DNA of 44,291 bases from Comamonadaceae bacterium. GTDB lineage: Bacteria > Pseudomonadota > Gammaproteobacteria > Burkholderiales > Burkholderiaceae_C. Shown here piece by piece: positions 28,938 to 38,285 of the stretch. The stretch is from positions 1 to 44,291 of the forward strand of contig CANFHZ010000009.1 of assembly GCA_947446885.1 (NCBI GenBank). Direction: 5' to 3'. Under the pieces are notes generated by a model. It was not told where the DNA came from. It ran no database searches and saw only the letters and a program-made list of their open reading frames with translations. Each line of letters starts with the position of its first letter. Positions within the stretch are counted from its first letter, which is position 1. The position numbers and the translations under genes are program-made.

Positions 28938-31259
28938 TTAGCTGGCAACAACTTCCTCTGGCTTGGACTTGCCTTCCTTTTTGGGCAATGGCTGGATATC
29001 GAGAAGCACTTCGGGCTTGTCGGCGTCGCTGTCGTCGATCTCTACCGTCAGACGCCCGCCATCGACCAAACGGCCAAACAACAACTCATCTGCCAACGCC
29101 CGGCGTATGGTGTCCTGAATCAAACGCTGCATCGGGCGTGCACCCATCAGCGGATCGAAACCTTTTTTGCCCAGATGCTTGCGCAGCTTGTCGGTGAAGG
29201 TGACTTCAACTTTTTTCTCGGCAAGCTGGGTTTCCAGTTGCAAGAGAAATTTGTCCACCACACGCAGGATGACGTTCTCGTCCAGAGCTTTGAACCCCAC
29301 GATCGCATCGAGCCGGTTGCGGAATTCAGGCGTGAACAAGCGCTTGATGTCCGCCATTTCGTCGCCCGCTTCACGGGGATTGGTAAAGCCAATCGTCGCT
29401 TTGTTCATGGTTTCAGCACCCGCGTTCGTGGTCATGATGATGATCACGTTGCGGAAATCGGCCTTTCGCCCGTTGTTGTCCGTGAGCGTCCCATGGTCCA
29501 TAACCTGCAACAACACGTTGAAAACGTCCGGGTGGGCTTTTTCAATCTCATCCAGCAGCAGCACGCAATGTGGTTTTTTGGTAATCGCCTCTGTCAGCAA
29601 ACCGCCTTGGTCAAAGCCCACATAACCGGGGGGGGCACCAATCAGGCGGCTGACGGCGTGGCGCTCCATGTACTCGCTCATATCGAAGCGGATCAAGTCG
29701 ATGCCCATGATGTAGGCGAGTTGCTTGGCAGCCTCGGTTTTCCCGACGCCCGTAGGCCCGCTGAACAAAAACGCACCTATGGGCTTGTCGCCCTTACCCA
29801 GACCGGAGCGGGCCATCTTGACGGCCGAGGCCAGAACATCCAAGGCCTTGTCCTGGCCGAAGACCACGCTCTTCAGATCCCGATCCAGGGTTTTGAGCTT
29901 GCCACGGTCGTCGTTGGACACATTGGCCGGCGGAATGCGGGCGATTTTGGCCACGATCTCCTCGACCTCGGTCTTCGTAATCGTCTTTTTACGTTTGCTG
30001 GCGGGCAAAATTTGTTGGGCCGCGCCGGCCTCGTCGATCACGTCAATGGCCTTGTCTGGCAAATGGCGGTCGTTGATGTATTTGGCGCTGAGTTCGGCTG
30101 CTGCTTGCAGCGCTGCCACGGCGTACTTGACACTGTGGTGGGCTTCAAAGCGGGACTTCAAACCCTTGAGAATCTCCACAGTCTGCTCGACCGTGGGCTC
30201 GGTGACATCGATTTTCTGGAAGCGCCGCGACAAGGCAGCGTCTTTCTCGAAAATGCCACGGTATTCGGTGAACGTGGTCGCACCAATGCATTTGAGCTGG
30301 CCCGAACTCAGGCTGGGCTTCAACAGGTTGGACGCATCCAGAGTGCCGCCGGACGCAGCACCGGCGCCGATCAGGGTGTGGATTTCGTCAATGAACAAAA
30401 CCGCCTTAGGTCTATCCTTAAGTGCTTTGAGAACGCCTTTAAGGCGCTGCTCAAAGTCGCCGCGGTATTTGGTGCCCGCCAGCAAGGCGCCCATATCCAG
30501 GGAGTAAACAATCGAATCCTTGAGAACCTCGGGAACATCGTTTTGTGAAATACGCCAGGCCAAGCCCTCTGCAATCGCAGTCTTGCCGACTCCGGCCTCA
30601 CCCACTAACAGAGGGTTGTTCTTACGGCGGCGGCACAGAATCTGGATCACCCGTTCCACCTCGTATTCACGGCCAATCAGCGGATCGATCTTGCCGTCCT
30701 TGGCCATTTGGTTCAGGTTCTGGGTGTACTGCTCCAGAGGAGACGATTTTTCGTTCTTCTCAGTCGCGGCTTCTTCGCCCTCTGCGGCCGATTCGTTGGG
30801 TTTGGCCGGCTCAGGTGGATCGTTCTTTTTGATGCCGTGGGCAATGAAGTTCACCACATCCAGACGGGTCACGCCCTGTTGGTGCAGGTAATACACGGCG
30901 TGCGAATCTTTTTCGCCAAAAATAGCCACAAGCACGTTGGAGCCCATCACCTCTTTTTTGCCGCTACCCGTCGACTGCACATGCATGATGGCACGCTGGA
31001 TCACGCGCTGAAAGCCCAGCGTGGGTTGGGTGTCCACATCATCGGAGCCCGCAACCTGCGGCGTGTTGTCTTTGATGAAATGGGTCAGGGACTTGCGCAA
31101 ATCGTCTATCTGCGCAGCGCAGGCGCGCAAAACTTCGGCAGCACTGGGGTTGTCCAGCAAAGCCAGCAGCAAATGCTCAACCGTGATGAACTCATGCCGC
31201 TGCTGGCGCGCCTCGACAAAGGCCATGTGCAAACTGACTTCTAACTCTTGGGCGATCAT
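28938..31259 (-). CDS. clpA: ATP-dependent Clp protease ATP-binding subunit ClpA
   Basis: ClpA unfolds substrates and feeds ClpP, with ClpS directing N-degron proteins. The 773-residue protein has the N-domain repeats ([35 protein letters not shown]), then AAA1 with GEAGVGKT and [13 protein letters not shown]2 has [33 protein letters not shown] and GARPMQRLI. There is no long ClpB-type middle coiled coil, which separates it from ClpB. Its ATG follows AGGAAGCGAA. It is 81 bp after clpS, with a strong hairpin between. Confidence 0.97.
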   Translation of the reverse strand: MIAQELEVSLHMAFVEARQQRHEFITVEHLLLALLDNPSAAEVLRACAAQIDDLRKSLTHFIKDNTPQVAGSDDVDTQPTLGFQRVIQRAIMHVQSTGSGKKEVMGSNVLVAIFGEKDSHAVYYLHQQGVTRLDVVNFIAHGIKKNDPPEPAKPNESAAEGEEAATEKNEKSSPLEQYTQNLNQMAKDGKIDPLIGREYEVERVIQILCRRRKNNPLLVGEAGVGKTAIAEGLAWRISQNDVPEVLKDSIVYSLDMGALLAGTKYRGDFEQRLKGVLKALKDRPKAVLFIDEIHTLIGAGAASGGTLDASNLLKPSLSSGQLKCIGATTFTEYRGIFEKDAALSRRFQKIDVTEPTVEQTVEILKGLKSRFEAHHSVKYAVAALQAAAELSAKYINDRHLPDKAIDVIDEAGAAQQILPASKRKKTITKTEVEEIVAKIARIPPANVSNDDRGKLKTLDRDLKSVVFGQDKALDVLASAVKMARSGLGKGDKPIGAFLFSGPTGVGKTEAAKQLAYIMGIDLIRFDMSEYMERHAVSRLIGAPPGYVGFDQGGLLTEAITKKPHCVLLLDEIEKAHPDVFNVLLQVMDHGTLTDNNGRKADFRNVIIIMTTNAGAETMNKATIGFTNPREAGDEMADIKRLFTPEFRNRLDAIVGFKALDENVILRVVDKFLLQLETQLAEKKVEVTFTDKLRKHLGKKGFDPLMGARPMQRLIQDTIRRALADELLFGRLVDGGRLTVEIDDSDADKPEVLLDIQPLPKKEGKSKPEEVVAS

Positions 31260-31287
31260 TTCGCTTCCTTTTAAAGATCATCCGTTT

Positions 31288-31330
31288 CCGACAGCTTACC
31301 TGCAATGGGTGCATTGCAGGCGCTTGTCGG
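31288..31330 (-). other. Long stem-loop between clpS and clpA
   Basis: An inner perfect 8-bp stem (CCTGCAAT / ATTGCAGG, 6-base loop) is extended by an outer stem (CCGACAGC / GCTTGTCGG) with one bulged base. The whole is 43 bases and starts 10 bases after the clpS stop. The bases after it are A-rich on the minus strand, so it is not an intrinsic terminator. It could set different mRNA stability for clpS and clpA. Confidence 0.6.
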
Positions 31331-31340
31331 CACTATTTCC

Positions 31341-31700
31341 CTACGACTCCACGGGTTCACTGACACACTGCAGGGGGTGGCCCGCTTTGCCTGCGGCGTC
31401 CATCACCTGATCGACCTTGGTAGCCGCTACGTCTTTGGTGTAGACACCGCACACACCGCGTCCATCCAAATGGATTTTCAACATGATTTGGGTGGCGGTC
31501 TCCATGTCCCGGCTAAAAAATTGCTGAATCACATAGACCACAAACTCCATGGGCGTGTAGTCGTCATTGAGCATCACCACCTGGTACAGCTGCGGCGGCT
31601 TCACCCGCTCAGTGCGGCGCTCCAACAGCACTGCGCCGCCATCATCCGTTGCGGGCCAATGGGCGGGTTTAGCGGGTGGGGTCGGGGGGTTGCTTGCCAT
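31341..31700 (-). CDS. clpS: ClpA adaptor protein ClpS
   Basis: ClpS binds N-end-rule substrates and delivers them to ClpA. The 119-residue protein has a flexible Pro-rich N-terminus (about 1-35). The core follows: [24 protein letters not shown], with the N-degron pocket residues in [11 protein letters not shown], then [23 protein letters not shown] with the G-x-C-G-V-Y segment. I chose ATG 31700; a TTG at 31703 is in frame. There is no Shine-Dalgarno sequence, and a promoter-like -10 ends six bases before the ATG. Confidence 0.96.
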   Translation of the reverse strand: MASNPPTPPAKPAHWPATDDGGAVLLERRTERVKPPQLYQVVMLNDDYTPMEFVVYVIQQFFSRDMETATQIMLKIHLDGRGVCGVYTKDVAATKVDQVMDAAGKAGHPLQCVSEPVES

Positions 31701-31706
31701 CAATTC

Positions 31707-31734
31707 ATTCTAGCGTTCGAGGATCTGTGCCCAA
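31707..31734 (-). promoter_or_regulatory. Candidate clpS promoter (possibly leaderless)
   Basis: The minus strand reads -35 TTGGGC (31729-31734), a 16-base spacer and -10 TAGAAT (31707-31712, five of six matches). Six bases separate the -10 from the clpS ATG, so transcription would begin at about the start codon. The -35 is weak, and the call is an inference. Confidence 0.4.
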
Positions 31735-31822
31735 TCAGAAGGTGGCAGCCTGACCAGGCCTGTGTGTTTCAGAAGCAATGCAGGTGGGGCAGGGCCAGCC
31801 GCTTTCAAGTGCCGCGCGCCGC

Positions 31823-31850
31823 AAAAAAAGAGCCGCCCCAGGGGCGGCTC
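31823..31850 (-). terminator. Rho-independent terminator after icd
   Basis: A GC-rich stem of at least 8 bp (GAGCCGCC / GGCGGCTC) with a 5-base loop is followed on the minus strand by seven T. It starts 45 bases after the icd stop and separates icd from clpS. Confidence 0.9.
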
Positions 31851-31895
31851 GGTGGCAAGCAGGAACGCTCACCAGCACTCCGGCCTTTGATGAAA

Positions 31896-33149
31896 CTACA
31901 TCTGATCGATCATCACCTGGCCAAATCCAGAGCAACTGACCTGGGTCGCACCCTCCATCAACCGGGCAAAGTCGTAGGTGACTTTTTTGCTCAAAATCGC
32001 CTTTTTCATCGACGCAATAATCAGATCAGCCGCCTCGATCCAGCCCATGTGGCGCAGCATCATCTCCGCGGAGAGAATTTCCGAGCCGGGGTTAACGTAA
32101 TCTTTACCCGCGTATTTGGGCGCCGTACCGTGGGTGGCCTCGAACATGGCCACTGTGTCGCTTAGATTGGCTCCAGGCGCGATCCCGATACCGCCAACCT
32201 GCGCGGCCAGCGCGTCCGACACGTAATCGCCGTTCAAATTCAGTGTGGCGATCACGCTGTACTCAGCCGGACGCAGCAGAATTTGTTGCAAGAACGCATC
32301 GGCAATGCTGTCCTTGACCGTGATTTCACGCCCGGTTTTGGGGTTTTTGAATTTGCACCAGGGTCCGCCGTCAACTAACTGGGCGCCGAATTCGCGCTGC
32401 GCCAGCGCGTAAGCCCAATCCCGGAACCCACCTTCGGTGAATTTCATGATGTTGCCCTTGTGGACGATGGTCAGGCTGGGTTTGTCGTTGTCGATGGTGT
32501 ACTGCAAGGCCTTGCGCACCAAACGCTCGGTGCCTTCGCGGGAAACCGGTTTGACCCCGATCCCCGAGGTGTCGGGGAAACGGATTTTGGTGACGCCCAT
32601 CTCTTCGCGCAAAAACTTGATCAGCTTCTGGGCCTTGGGGGACTCGGCCTCGAACTCGATACCGGCGTAAATGTCCTCGGAGTTTTCCCGGAAGATCACC
32701 ATGTCGGTTTTGTGCGGCTCTTTCACCGGGCTGGGAACCCCACTGAAATACTGGACCGGGCGCAAGCACACGTACAAATCGAGCTCCTGGCGCAGCGCCA
32801 CATTCAGCGAGCGGATGCCGCCGCCCACCGGGGTCGTCAACGGCCCCTTGATGGACACCACGTAATCGCGGATGGCATGCAGCGTCTCTTCCGGCAACCA
32901 CACGTCGGGGCCGTACACATGGGTGGACTTCTCGCCCGCAAAAACCTCCATCCAGGCAATCTTGCGCTTGCCGCCGTAGGACTTGGCGACTGCGGCATCC
33001 ACCACCTTGATCATCACCGGCGTGATGTCCAGTCCGGTGCCATCGCCCTCAATGTAGGGAATGATGGGCTGATCCGGTACGTTCAGCGACATATCGGCGT
33101 TGACCGTGATTTTCTGGCCGTGGGCTGGAATTTTGATGTGTTGGTACAT
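31896..33149 (-). CDS. icd: NADP-dependent isocitrate dehydrogenase
   Basis: Icd oxidatively decarboxylates isocitrate to 2-oxoglutarate in the TCA cycle. The 417-residue dimeric E. coli-type enzyme has [17 protein letters not shown], then LKGP-like [13 protein letters not shown] and [20 protein letters not shown]. The substrate site includes REN in [20 protein letters not shown]. Later come [41 protein letters not shown], and [18 protein letters not shown]. It is divergent from the DUF192 gene and ends before a clear terminator. Confidence 0.97.
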   Translation of the reverse strand: MYQHIKIPAHGQKITVNADMSLNVPDQPIIPYIEGDGTGLDITPVMIKVVDAAVAKSYGGKRKIAWMEVFAGEKSTHVYGPDVWLPEETLHAIRDYVVSIKGPLTTPVGGGIRSLNVALRQELDLYVCLRPVQYFSGVPSPVKEPHKTDMVIFRENSEDIYAGIEFEAESPKAQKLIKFLREEMGVTKIRFPDTSGIGVKPVSREGTERLVRKALQYTIDNDKPSLTIVHKGNIMKFTEGGFRDWAYALAQREFGAQLVDGGPWCKFKNPKTGREITVKDSIADAFLQQILLRPAEYSVIATLNLNGDYVSDALAAQVGGIGIAPGANLSDTVAMFEATHGTAPKYAGKDYVNPGSEILSAEMMLRHMGWIEAADLIIASMKKAILSKKVTYDFARLMEGATQVSCSGFGQVMIDQM

Positions 33150-33288
33150 GATGGGCTAGTTGATGCGTTGGCGATCCATGCGGTCAGGTTGGCAGAAAAC
33201 TCCCGGGAGAGGAGTGCCGTTCCCGATGCTGCGCGGAATTCTAGTCCTGAAAATTACGCCATACTGTCGAGCTAATCCCCCGCACGCA

Positions 33289-33774
33289 ATGACCCTTACC
33301 CAGCCAAATCTGTTCTCAATCGGCCTGCTCCGCTTCTTGCTGGCTGGCCTGGCGCTGGCCCAGTGCGGCCTGGCGCTGAGCCAAAAGCCGCAAACTGAGC
33401 TGCCGCGTACTGGGCTGACCATCGGCATGTACCGGATCAATGCGCAGGTCGCGACCACCAACGAACAACATGCCACTGGCCTCATGTTCCGCACCGAGAT
33501 GCCGCAGCACGAAGGCATGCTTTTTGTATTCGAGCAAGCGGCGCAGCAATGCTTTTGGATGAAAAACACCTTGATACCTCTGGCCGTGGCCTTTGTGGCC
33601 GACGACGGGACCCTGGTGAACCTCGACGAAATGAAGGCCCAGACGCTGAACGCCCATTGTTCCGAGAAACCTGTGCGCTATGTTCTGGAAATGAATGCCA
33701 GCTGGTTCTCCAAGAAAGGGCTGAAGGCCGGCGATAAGCTCAAGGGCCCGCCCTTCGATTCAGCCAAACCATAA
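33289..33774 (+). CDS. Secreted DUF192 domain protein
   Basis: The 161-residue protein has an N-terminal signal sequence (about 10-32: FSIGLLRFLLAGLALAQCGLALS) and one DUF192 domain. This includes ATTNEQHATGLMFRTEMPQHEGMLFVFE and QQCFWMKNTLIPLAVAFVADDGTLVN. The function of DUF192 is not known; these proteins are exported and have a small beta-barrel fold. I chose ATG 33289, where homology and the signal peptide begin. The frame stays open upstream into the icd promoter region. A bidirectional terminator overlaps its stop codon. Confidence 0.88.
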   Translation: MTLTQPNLFSIGLLRFLLAGLALAQCGLALSQKPQTELPRTGLTIGMYRINAQVATTNEQHATGLMFRTEMPQHEGMLFVFEQAAQQCFWMKNTLIPLAVAFVADDGTLVNLDEMKAQTLNAHCSEKPVRYVLEMNASWFSKKGLKAGDKLKGPPFDSAKP

Positions 33775-33802
33775 AAAAGCCGACCCGAGGGTCGGCTTTT
33801 TT
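33773..33802. terminator. Bidirectional terminator between the DUF192 gene and sodB
   Basis: A perfect inverted repeat runs AAAAAAGCCGACCC, a 2-base centre, then GGGTCGGCTTTTTT. Each strand therefore has a GC stem followed by six T, and it can end transcription from both convergent genes. Its left edge overlaps the TAA of the DUF192 gene. Confidence 0.93.
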
Positions 33803-33818
33803 ACGGCGTAGGGCGCAA

Positions 33819-34400
33819 TCAGGCGAAATTGGCCTGGGCGAAGTCCCAATTCACCAGTTTGTCCAGAAATGCTTCTACAAATTTGGGACGCATATTGCGG
33901 TAGTCAATGTAGTAGGCGTGCTCCCACACGTCCACCGTCAGCAAGGCCTTGTCGGCGCCGGTGAGCGGCGTGCCGGCTGCGCCGGTGTTGACGATGTCCA
34001 CCGAACCATCGGGCTTTTTCACCAGCCAGGTCCAGCCGGAGCCGAAATTGCCAACGGCGGATTTCACAAAAGCCTCTTTGAAGGCTGCAAAGCTGCCCCA
34101 TTTGGCGTCAATCGCTGCGGCCAACGCGCCAGTGGGTGCACCGCCACCTTGGGGCTTCATGCAGTGCCAGAAAAAGGTGTGATTCCAGATCTGGGCCGCA
34201 TTGTTGTAGATGCCGCCGCTGGACTTGCGGATGATGTCTTCCAGCGACATGGCTTCGAACTCGGTGCCTTTTTGCAGGTTGTTAAGGTTCACCACGTAGG
34301 CGTTGTGGTGTTTGCCGTGGTGAAACTCCAGCGTCTCTTGCGAGTACACAGGAGCCAGGGCGTCGATGGCGTAAGGCAGTGCGGGAAGGGTGTGTTCCAT
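33819..34400 (-). CDS. sodB: Superoxide dismutase, Fe type
   Basis: SodB converts superoxide to oxygen and peroxide in the cytoplasm. The 193-residue length fits FeSOD. The metal ligands are visible: the first His in [13 protein letters not shown], the second in [10 protein letters not shown], and Asp and His in [26 protein letters not shown] and the residues around FGSGWTWLV favour iron over manganese, but this cannot be decided for certain from sequence. ATG 34400 follows AGAGGATTTC. It lies 51 bp after xseA, with its own promoter-like -10. Confidence 0.94.
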   Translation of the reverse strand: MEHTLPALPYAIDALAPVYSQETLEFHHGKHHNAYVVNLNNLQKGTEFEAMSLEDIIRKSSGGIYNNAAQIWNHTFFWHCMKPQGGGAPTGALAAAIDAKWGSFAAFKEAFVKSAVGNFGSGWTWLVKKPDGSVDIVNTGAAGTPLTGADKALLTVDVWEHAYYIDYRNMRPKFVEAFLDKLVNWDFAQANFA

Positions 34401-34441
34401 GAAATCCTCTGAGTGGTGGGAAGCGGTTGGAGAGACGGCGG

Positions 34442-34447
34442 ATTGTA
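34442..34447 (-). promoter_or_regulatory. Candidate sodB promoter -10
   Basis: TACAAT on the minus strand (five of six matches to the sigma70 -10) lies just after the xseA stop codon and about 40 bases before the sodB ATG. The -35 is not convincing. It would give sodB a short leader independent of xseA. Confidence 0.35.
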
Positions 34448-34451
34448 GAAA

Positions 34452-35759
34452 TTATTTGCCCTGTGCGCTGATGGTCTGCACAGTAAGCCTGCCGTCGTGC
34501 AGCTGCGCTAGCAAGGTCTGTCCAGCTTGAACCCCGTGCGCGCTGGCCACACTGCGGCCCTGCGCGTCGGTTAGCCAGGCATAACCGCGCGCCAAAACCA
34601 GCGAGGGGTCCAGCAGCCCCAGACGCAGGGCAGCGGCATCCAGCCGGGTGGCGTGGCCCGTGGCCATCTGCGCCACGCAGCGCTGCAGTGCCGCCGCGGA
34701 GCGCTGCAGCGCTGCGCTGCCCTGCGACACGCCATTCTTGGCGGCAAAAGCAGCCCGGTGCTCGCAGTCGCGTAAACGCTGGCGCATCGCGCCTACGCCC
34801 GCAGACGGTCGGGAGATACGCGCCTGCAAGGTGTCCAGATGCTGGGACTGGTGGTCGAGCGCCCGCGTAGTCTCGGTGTTCAGGCGCTGCGCCAGCTCGT
34901 CCACCGCCCCACGCCACAAAGCCGTCTCCTGCGCTGCCATCTCAGCGGCGGCGGTCGGTGTCGGCGCGCGCAGATCGGCAACGAAGTCCGCAATAGTGAA
35001 ATCGGTTTCATGGCCCACACCACTGATCAGCGGCACCGGACTTTGGGCGATGGTGTGCGCCAGCGTCTCGTCATTAAAAGCCCACAGGTCTTCCATGGAA
35101 CCGCCACCGCGCACCAACAAAATCACATCAATGGTCCCGGAAGCGGCATCCTGCAGCCGGTACATTTTTTGTAATGCGGCGCAGAGAGCCAGGGGCGCGG
35201 CATCCCCCTGTACGGCGGCAGGAACCACAGTCACGGGAATATGGGGCACCCGCCGCTGCAAGGCAGACAGCACATCGTGCAGAGCCGCAGCACCCAGCGA
35301 AGTCACTACGCCAATACCGCGCACCACCTGCGGCAGCGCACGCTTACGCTGCGCATCAAACAAGCCCTGCGCCTCCAGACGGGCCTTGCGCTGTAAAAAC
35401 CGCTCAAAAAGAGCACCCTGCCCGGCCCGGCGCATACCTTCGACCACCAGCTGTAGCTCGCCGCGTTGCTCGTACACACCCAAGCGGCCATGCAGTTCAA
35501 CCTGGTCACCGTCACGCGGGCTGAAGTCGATGGTTACTGCAATCCGTTTGAAAGCTGCGCAGCGGATTTGCCCAGTGGCGTCTTTGAGATTGAAATAGCA
35601 GTGCCCGCTGGCGGCGCGGACGAATCCGCTGATCTCACCACCGACCCGCACGGGGTTGAACTGCGCCTCCAGACTGGTCCCGATGGCCTTGCACAAAGCA
35701 CCCACCTGCCAAAGCCGCACAGGCGACAGGCCTGCGCGCGTGTCATCTTCGAAGTTCAA
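34452..35759 (-). CDS. xseA: Exodeoxyribonuclease VII large subunit
   Basis: XseA with XseB degrades single-stranded DNA from both ends. The 435-residue protein has the N-terminal OB-fold (about 15-105, with VRVGGEISGFVRAASGHCYFNLKDATGQIRC). The catalytic domain contains GIGVVTSLGAAALHDVLSALQRR, VILLVRGGGSMEDLWAFNDETLAHTIAQSPVPLISGVGHETDFTIADFVADLRAPTPTAAAE, and a C-terminal coiled-coil. The only reasonable start is TTG 35759, directly after an in-frame TGA. No Shine-Dalgarno is clear, so the start is uncertain. Confidence 0.95.
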   Translation of the reverse strand: MNFEDDTRAGLSPVRLWQVGALCKAIGTSLEAQFNPVRVGGEISGFVRAASGHCYFNLKDATGQIRCAAFKRIAVTIDFSPRDGDQVELHGRLGVYEQRGELQLVVEGMRRAGQGALFERFLQRKARLEAQGLFDAQRKRALPQVVRGIGVVTSLGAAALHDVLSALQRRVPHIPVTVVPAAVQGDAAPLALCAALQKMYRLQDAASGTIDVILLVRGGGSMEDLWAFNDETLAHTIAQSPVPLISGVGHETDFTIADFVADLRAPTPTAAAEMAAQETALWRGAVDELAQRLNTETTRALDHQSQHLDTLQARISRPSAGVGAMRQRLRDCEHRAAFAAKNGVSQGSAALQRSAAALQRCVAQMATGHATRLDAAALRLGLLDPSLVLARGYAWLTDAQGRSVASAHGVQAGQTLLAQLHDGRLTVQTISAQGK

Positions 35760-35863
35760 TCAACTGACTTTCTGTGGATGGGCCTGGAACACCGGCCCCG
35801 AGGAAACTGCCGTGGCGGCGTTGCCGCAGGCCAAATAGGTAGTGCGTTCACGTAAGCACACGC

Positions 35864-35869
35864 CATAAT
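35864..35869 (+). promoter_or_regulatory. Candidate exbB promoter -10
   Basis: CATAAT (five of six matches) lies 32 bases before the exbB start, in the 141-bp gap between the divergent xseA and exbB genes. No good -35 is visible, so confidence is low. Confidence 0.35.
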
Positions 35870-35900
35870 TGCAGCTGCGCAACCCGCCGAAAGCACCATC

Positions 35901-36524
35901 TTGCTCACCATCATACAAGCCGCCGGTTGGCCGATCTGGCCGCTTATTTTGTGCTCGGTACTGGCGATGTCCATCATCATTGAGCGGCTTATCAGCCTGC
36001 GCACCGCACGCGTTGCACCCCCGGAACTCTTCACCAGCATCCTTACCCGCGCCCGGGCTAAATCCATCACCGGCGAAGAGATCGCCGCGTGGGAGGCTGG
36101 ATCTTTGCTGGGCATGGTGTTGTCCAGTCCCTTGCGTCACTTGAAAGCGCATCCGCGCTGCACGGATGAGGACCTGAAAGAAGCCATGCAAAGCGCTGGA
36201 CAACAGGCGGCCATGCGACTCGATCAGTATCTCTCCGCCTTGGGAACTATTGCATCGGTGGCTCCCCTGCTGGGCTTGCTCGGCACCGTGATGGGCATGA
36301 TTGAAATTTTTGGTGCGCAATCCGGCATGGGCACGGTGGCCAACCCCACCCAGTTGGCGCAGGGGATTTCCATGGCGCTGTACAACACCGCATTCGGTTT
36401 GGCGGTGGCCATTCCCGCCCTGATCTTCTGGCGGTATTTCCGCAACCGCATTGACGCCTATGTGCTGTCGTGGGAAATCCAGGGCACGCAACTCATTGCC
36501 CAACTCAAAACCTTGCGCCGCTGA
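35901..36524 (+). CDS. ExbB/TolQ/MotA-family proton channel protein
   Basis: The 207-residue inner-membrane protein has three membrane segments. The first is WPIWPLILCSVLAMSIIIERLISL, after which a cytoplasmic loop runs to about residue 120. LGTIASVAPLLGLLGTVMGMIEIF and ISMALYNTAFGLAVAIPALIFWRYF follow, with the ExbB/TolQ signature residues. ExbB pairs with ExbD to use the proton motive force. The start is TTG 35901, where family homology begins. No TonB gene is nearby; exbD and then lpxK follow, an order I recall from other Burkholderiales. Confidence 0.92.
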   Translation: MLTIIQAAGWPIWPLILCSVLAMSIIIERLISLRTARVAPPELFTSILTRARAKSITGEEIAAWEAGSLLGMVLSSPLRHLKAHPRCTDEDLKEAMQSAGQQAAMRLDQYLSALGTIASVAPLLGLLGTVMGMIEIFGAQSGMGTVANPTQLAQGISMALYNTAFGLAVAIPALIFWRYFRNRIDAYVLSWEIQGTQLIAQLKTLRR

Positions 36525-36540
36525 ACCGGCAGACTGCACC

Positions 36541-36993
36541 ATGAACTTCCGCAAACGCCGCCACGAAGAACCGGAGATCAACCTGATCCCCTTCATCGAT
36601 GTGCTGCTTGTGGTGCTGATTTTTTTGATGCTGTCCACTACTTTCAACCAACTCACGCAGATCCAAATCACGCTGCCCAGCGCCGATGCCGAGAAGCAAA
36701 GCACCACGCCGGACACACTGACCCTGGCTATCCAGGCAGACGGACGTTTCAGCCTGAACCAACAAGCGCTGAGCCCCGTATCGGTGGCAGGCATTGAGAC
36801 AGCCCTGCGGGCAGCCAAGGTCGGGCCGCAAACGGTTTTGGTAATCGCCGCGGACCAGAACGTGCGTCACCAACTTGTGGTTTCGTCCATGGAAGCAGCC
36901 CGGCGCAGCGGTATGAACCGGGTGACTTTCGCCGCCCAGTCCAGCGCTGCCCCCAAGGATCCGGTAGCCGAAAAACGCAGCAGTGGCAAATAA
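36541..36993 (+). CDS. ExbD/TolR-family protein
   Basis: The 150-residue protein starts MNFRKRRHEEPEINLIPFIDVLLVVLIFLML. The membrane helix contains the essential Asp in LIPFIDVLLVVLIF. A periplasmic domain of about 100 residues follows, with IQADGRFSLNQQAL and VLVIAADQNVRHQLVVSSMEAARRSGMNRVTFA. It pairs with the upstream ExbB-like protein, 16 bp away. Its stop TAA shares one base with the lpxK ATG (TAATG), which suggests coupling. I chose ATG 36541 over the longer frame at 36451. Confidence 0.93.
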   Translation: MNFRKRRHEEPEINLIPFIDVLLVVLIFLMLSTTFNQLTQIQITLPSADAEKQSTTPDTLTLAIQADGRFSLNQQALSPVSVAGIETALRAAKVGPQTVLVIAADQNVRHQLVVSSMEAARRSGMNRVTFAAQSSAAPKDPVAEKRSSGK

Positions 36994-38087
36994 TGCCTAC
37001 CGCGCCCCACACCTCTGCGGGCCTTAGTTCCCGCCTGCGTCAGTCCTGGCACACACGGGGCCCAATCAGCACCTTGCTATGGCCGCTGTCGGTGCTCTAC
37101 GGCGCGTTCGCTGCCGCGCACCGGCAGCTCTATCGCGTCGGACTGGTGCGGGTGCTAAGGGTTCGCGCAACGGTCATCGTCGTGGGCAACATCACCGTGG
37201 GCGGCGGCGGCAAAACACCCACGGTTATCGAGATTGCCTCCCACCTGCAAAGGCGCGGACTGAAGGTGGGCGTGGTATCCCGTGGCTATGGGCGGCACAG
37301 CACCGAATGCGTGGAGGTGGGAGCGACTGACACGGCGCAGCGCAGCGGGGACGAACCGGTATTGCTCCAACGCGCGCTGGGCATACCGGTTTTTGTGCAC
37401 GCCAACCGGGCGCTCGCTGCGCAGGCTCTGCTGACCCAGCATCCGCACACCCGGGTCATTGTGTGCGACGACGGCTTACAGCACTACGGCTTGTACCGCG
37501 ACCTGGAGGTCTGCGTGATGGACGCGGACGGACTCGGTAATGGCCGGCTGCTGCCGGCCGGGCCGCTGCGCCAGCATTGGCCCCGCAGTCTGGTGCGACG
37601 CGCTGGTCAAGACGAGGAGCGAACCCTGGTCCTGCACTCCGCAGGCGCAGCCTGGCCAGGCCGCTTCAGCGCCCACCGCACACTGTTGCCACAGCTGGTG
37701 GATGCCACCGGCACTACGCGATCCTTGGCAGCTCTGGCTACGGGCACGCAGCCCATCGTCGCCGTGGCAGCTATTGCCAAACCAGACGCATTTTTTGCCA
37801 TGCTGCGCCTGCACGGGCTGACTCTGGCACACACGCTGGCGCTGCCCGACCACGACGACTACGCCCATTTCGCAGAACACGCCGCCGCTTTTCCGTCCGA
37901 TGCGCTGTTAGTCTGCACCCAGAAAGATGCGCCCAAACTGTGGCTCCAGCGTCCGCTGGCCCTCGCAGCAGGGCTAGAGCAGCGCAGCGAAGCGGCCTTC
38001 TTCGCCGCCCTGGATAGGCTCTTGGCGCAGCGACTACATCCGCACCGTGCTGCCTGCAAGGCCGCTGGAAGCCACCACCTTCTATGA
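36993..38087 (+). CDS. lpxK: Tetraacyldisaccharide 4'-kinase
   Basis: LpxK phosphorylates the 4' position of the lipid A disaccharide at the inner membrane. The 364-residue protein has an N-terminal amphipathic/hydrophobic region ([20 protein letters not shown]). The Walker A-like loop is [20 protein letters not shown], followed by [13 protein letters not shown] and [39 protein letters not shown]. All of these are LpxK signatures. Its ATG overlaps the exbD stop, and a Trm112-like gene follows 10 bp later. Confidence 0.95.
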   Translation: MPTAPHTSAGLSSRLRQSWHTRGPISTLLWPLSVLYGAFAAAHRQLYRVGLVRVLRVRATVIVVGNITVGGGGKTPTVIEIASHLQRRGLKVGVVSRGYGRHSTECVEVGATDTAQRSGDEPVLLQRALGIPVFVHANRALAAQALLTQHPHTRVIVCDDGLQHYGLYRDLEVCVMDADGLGNGRLLPAGPLRQHWPRSLVRRAGQDEERTLVLHSAGAAWPGRFSAHRTLLPQLVDATGTTRSLAALATGTQPIVAVAAIAKPDAFFAMLRLHGLTLAHTLALPDHDDYAHFAEHAAAFPSDALLVCTQKDAPKLWLQRPLALAAGLEQRSEAAFFAALDRLLAQRLHPHRAACKAAGSHHLL

Positions 38088-38097
38088 TGAAAGCCCT

Positions 38098-38280
38098 ATG
38101 GACACCAAACTGCTTGAACTGCTGGTCTGCCCCGTAACCAAAGGCCACTTGGAATACGACCGCGAGGCGCAGGAGCTGCTCTCGCGCAGCGCCCGCCTGG
38201 CCTACCCGGTGCGCGACGGTATACCCGTCTTGCTGGAACGCGAGGCGCGCACTATGACTGACGAGGAACTCGGGCTTTGA
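38098..38280 (+). CDS. Trm112/UPF0434-family small protein
   Basis: This 60-residue protein ([23 protein letters not shown] and so on) belongs to the YcaR/UPF0434 group of Trm112-like domains. Only one Cys (LVCPV) is present, so a full zinc site is unlikely. It is conserved between lpxK and kdsB, as in E. coli ycaR, but its role is unknown. GAAAG lies five bases upstream of ATG 38098. The stop overlaps the first possible kdsB start (TTGA). Confidence 0.9.
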   Translation: MDTKLLELLVCPVTKGHLEYDREAQELLSRSARLAYPVRDGIPVLLEREARTMTDEELGL

Positions 38281-38285
38281 GCGAC

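Noticed and set aside
28845-30548. 567-codon open frame on the plus strand across clpA
   Set aside because: It lies antisense to the conserved clpA gene, has no family likeness, and is explained by GC-rich third codon positions of clpA.
33200-33209. Palindrome CTCCCGGGAG between icd and the DUF192 gene
   Set aside because: Ten-base GC-rich palindromes are frequent in such a genome, and no second copy or promoter relation is clear.
35760-36818. 352-codon open frame on the minus strand across exbB and exbD
   Set aside because: Antisense to two conserved membrane-protein genes; composition only.
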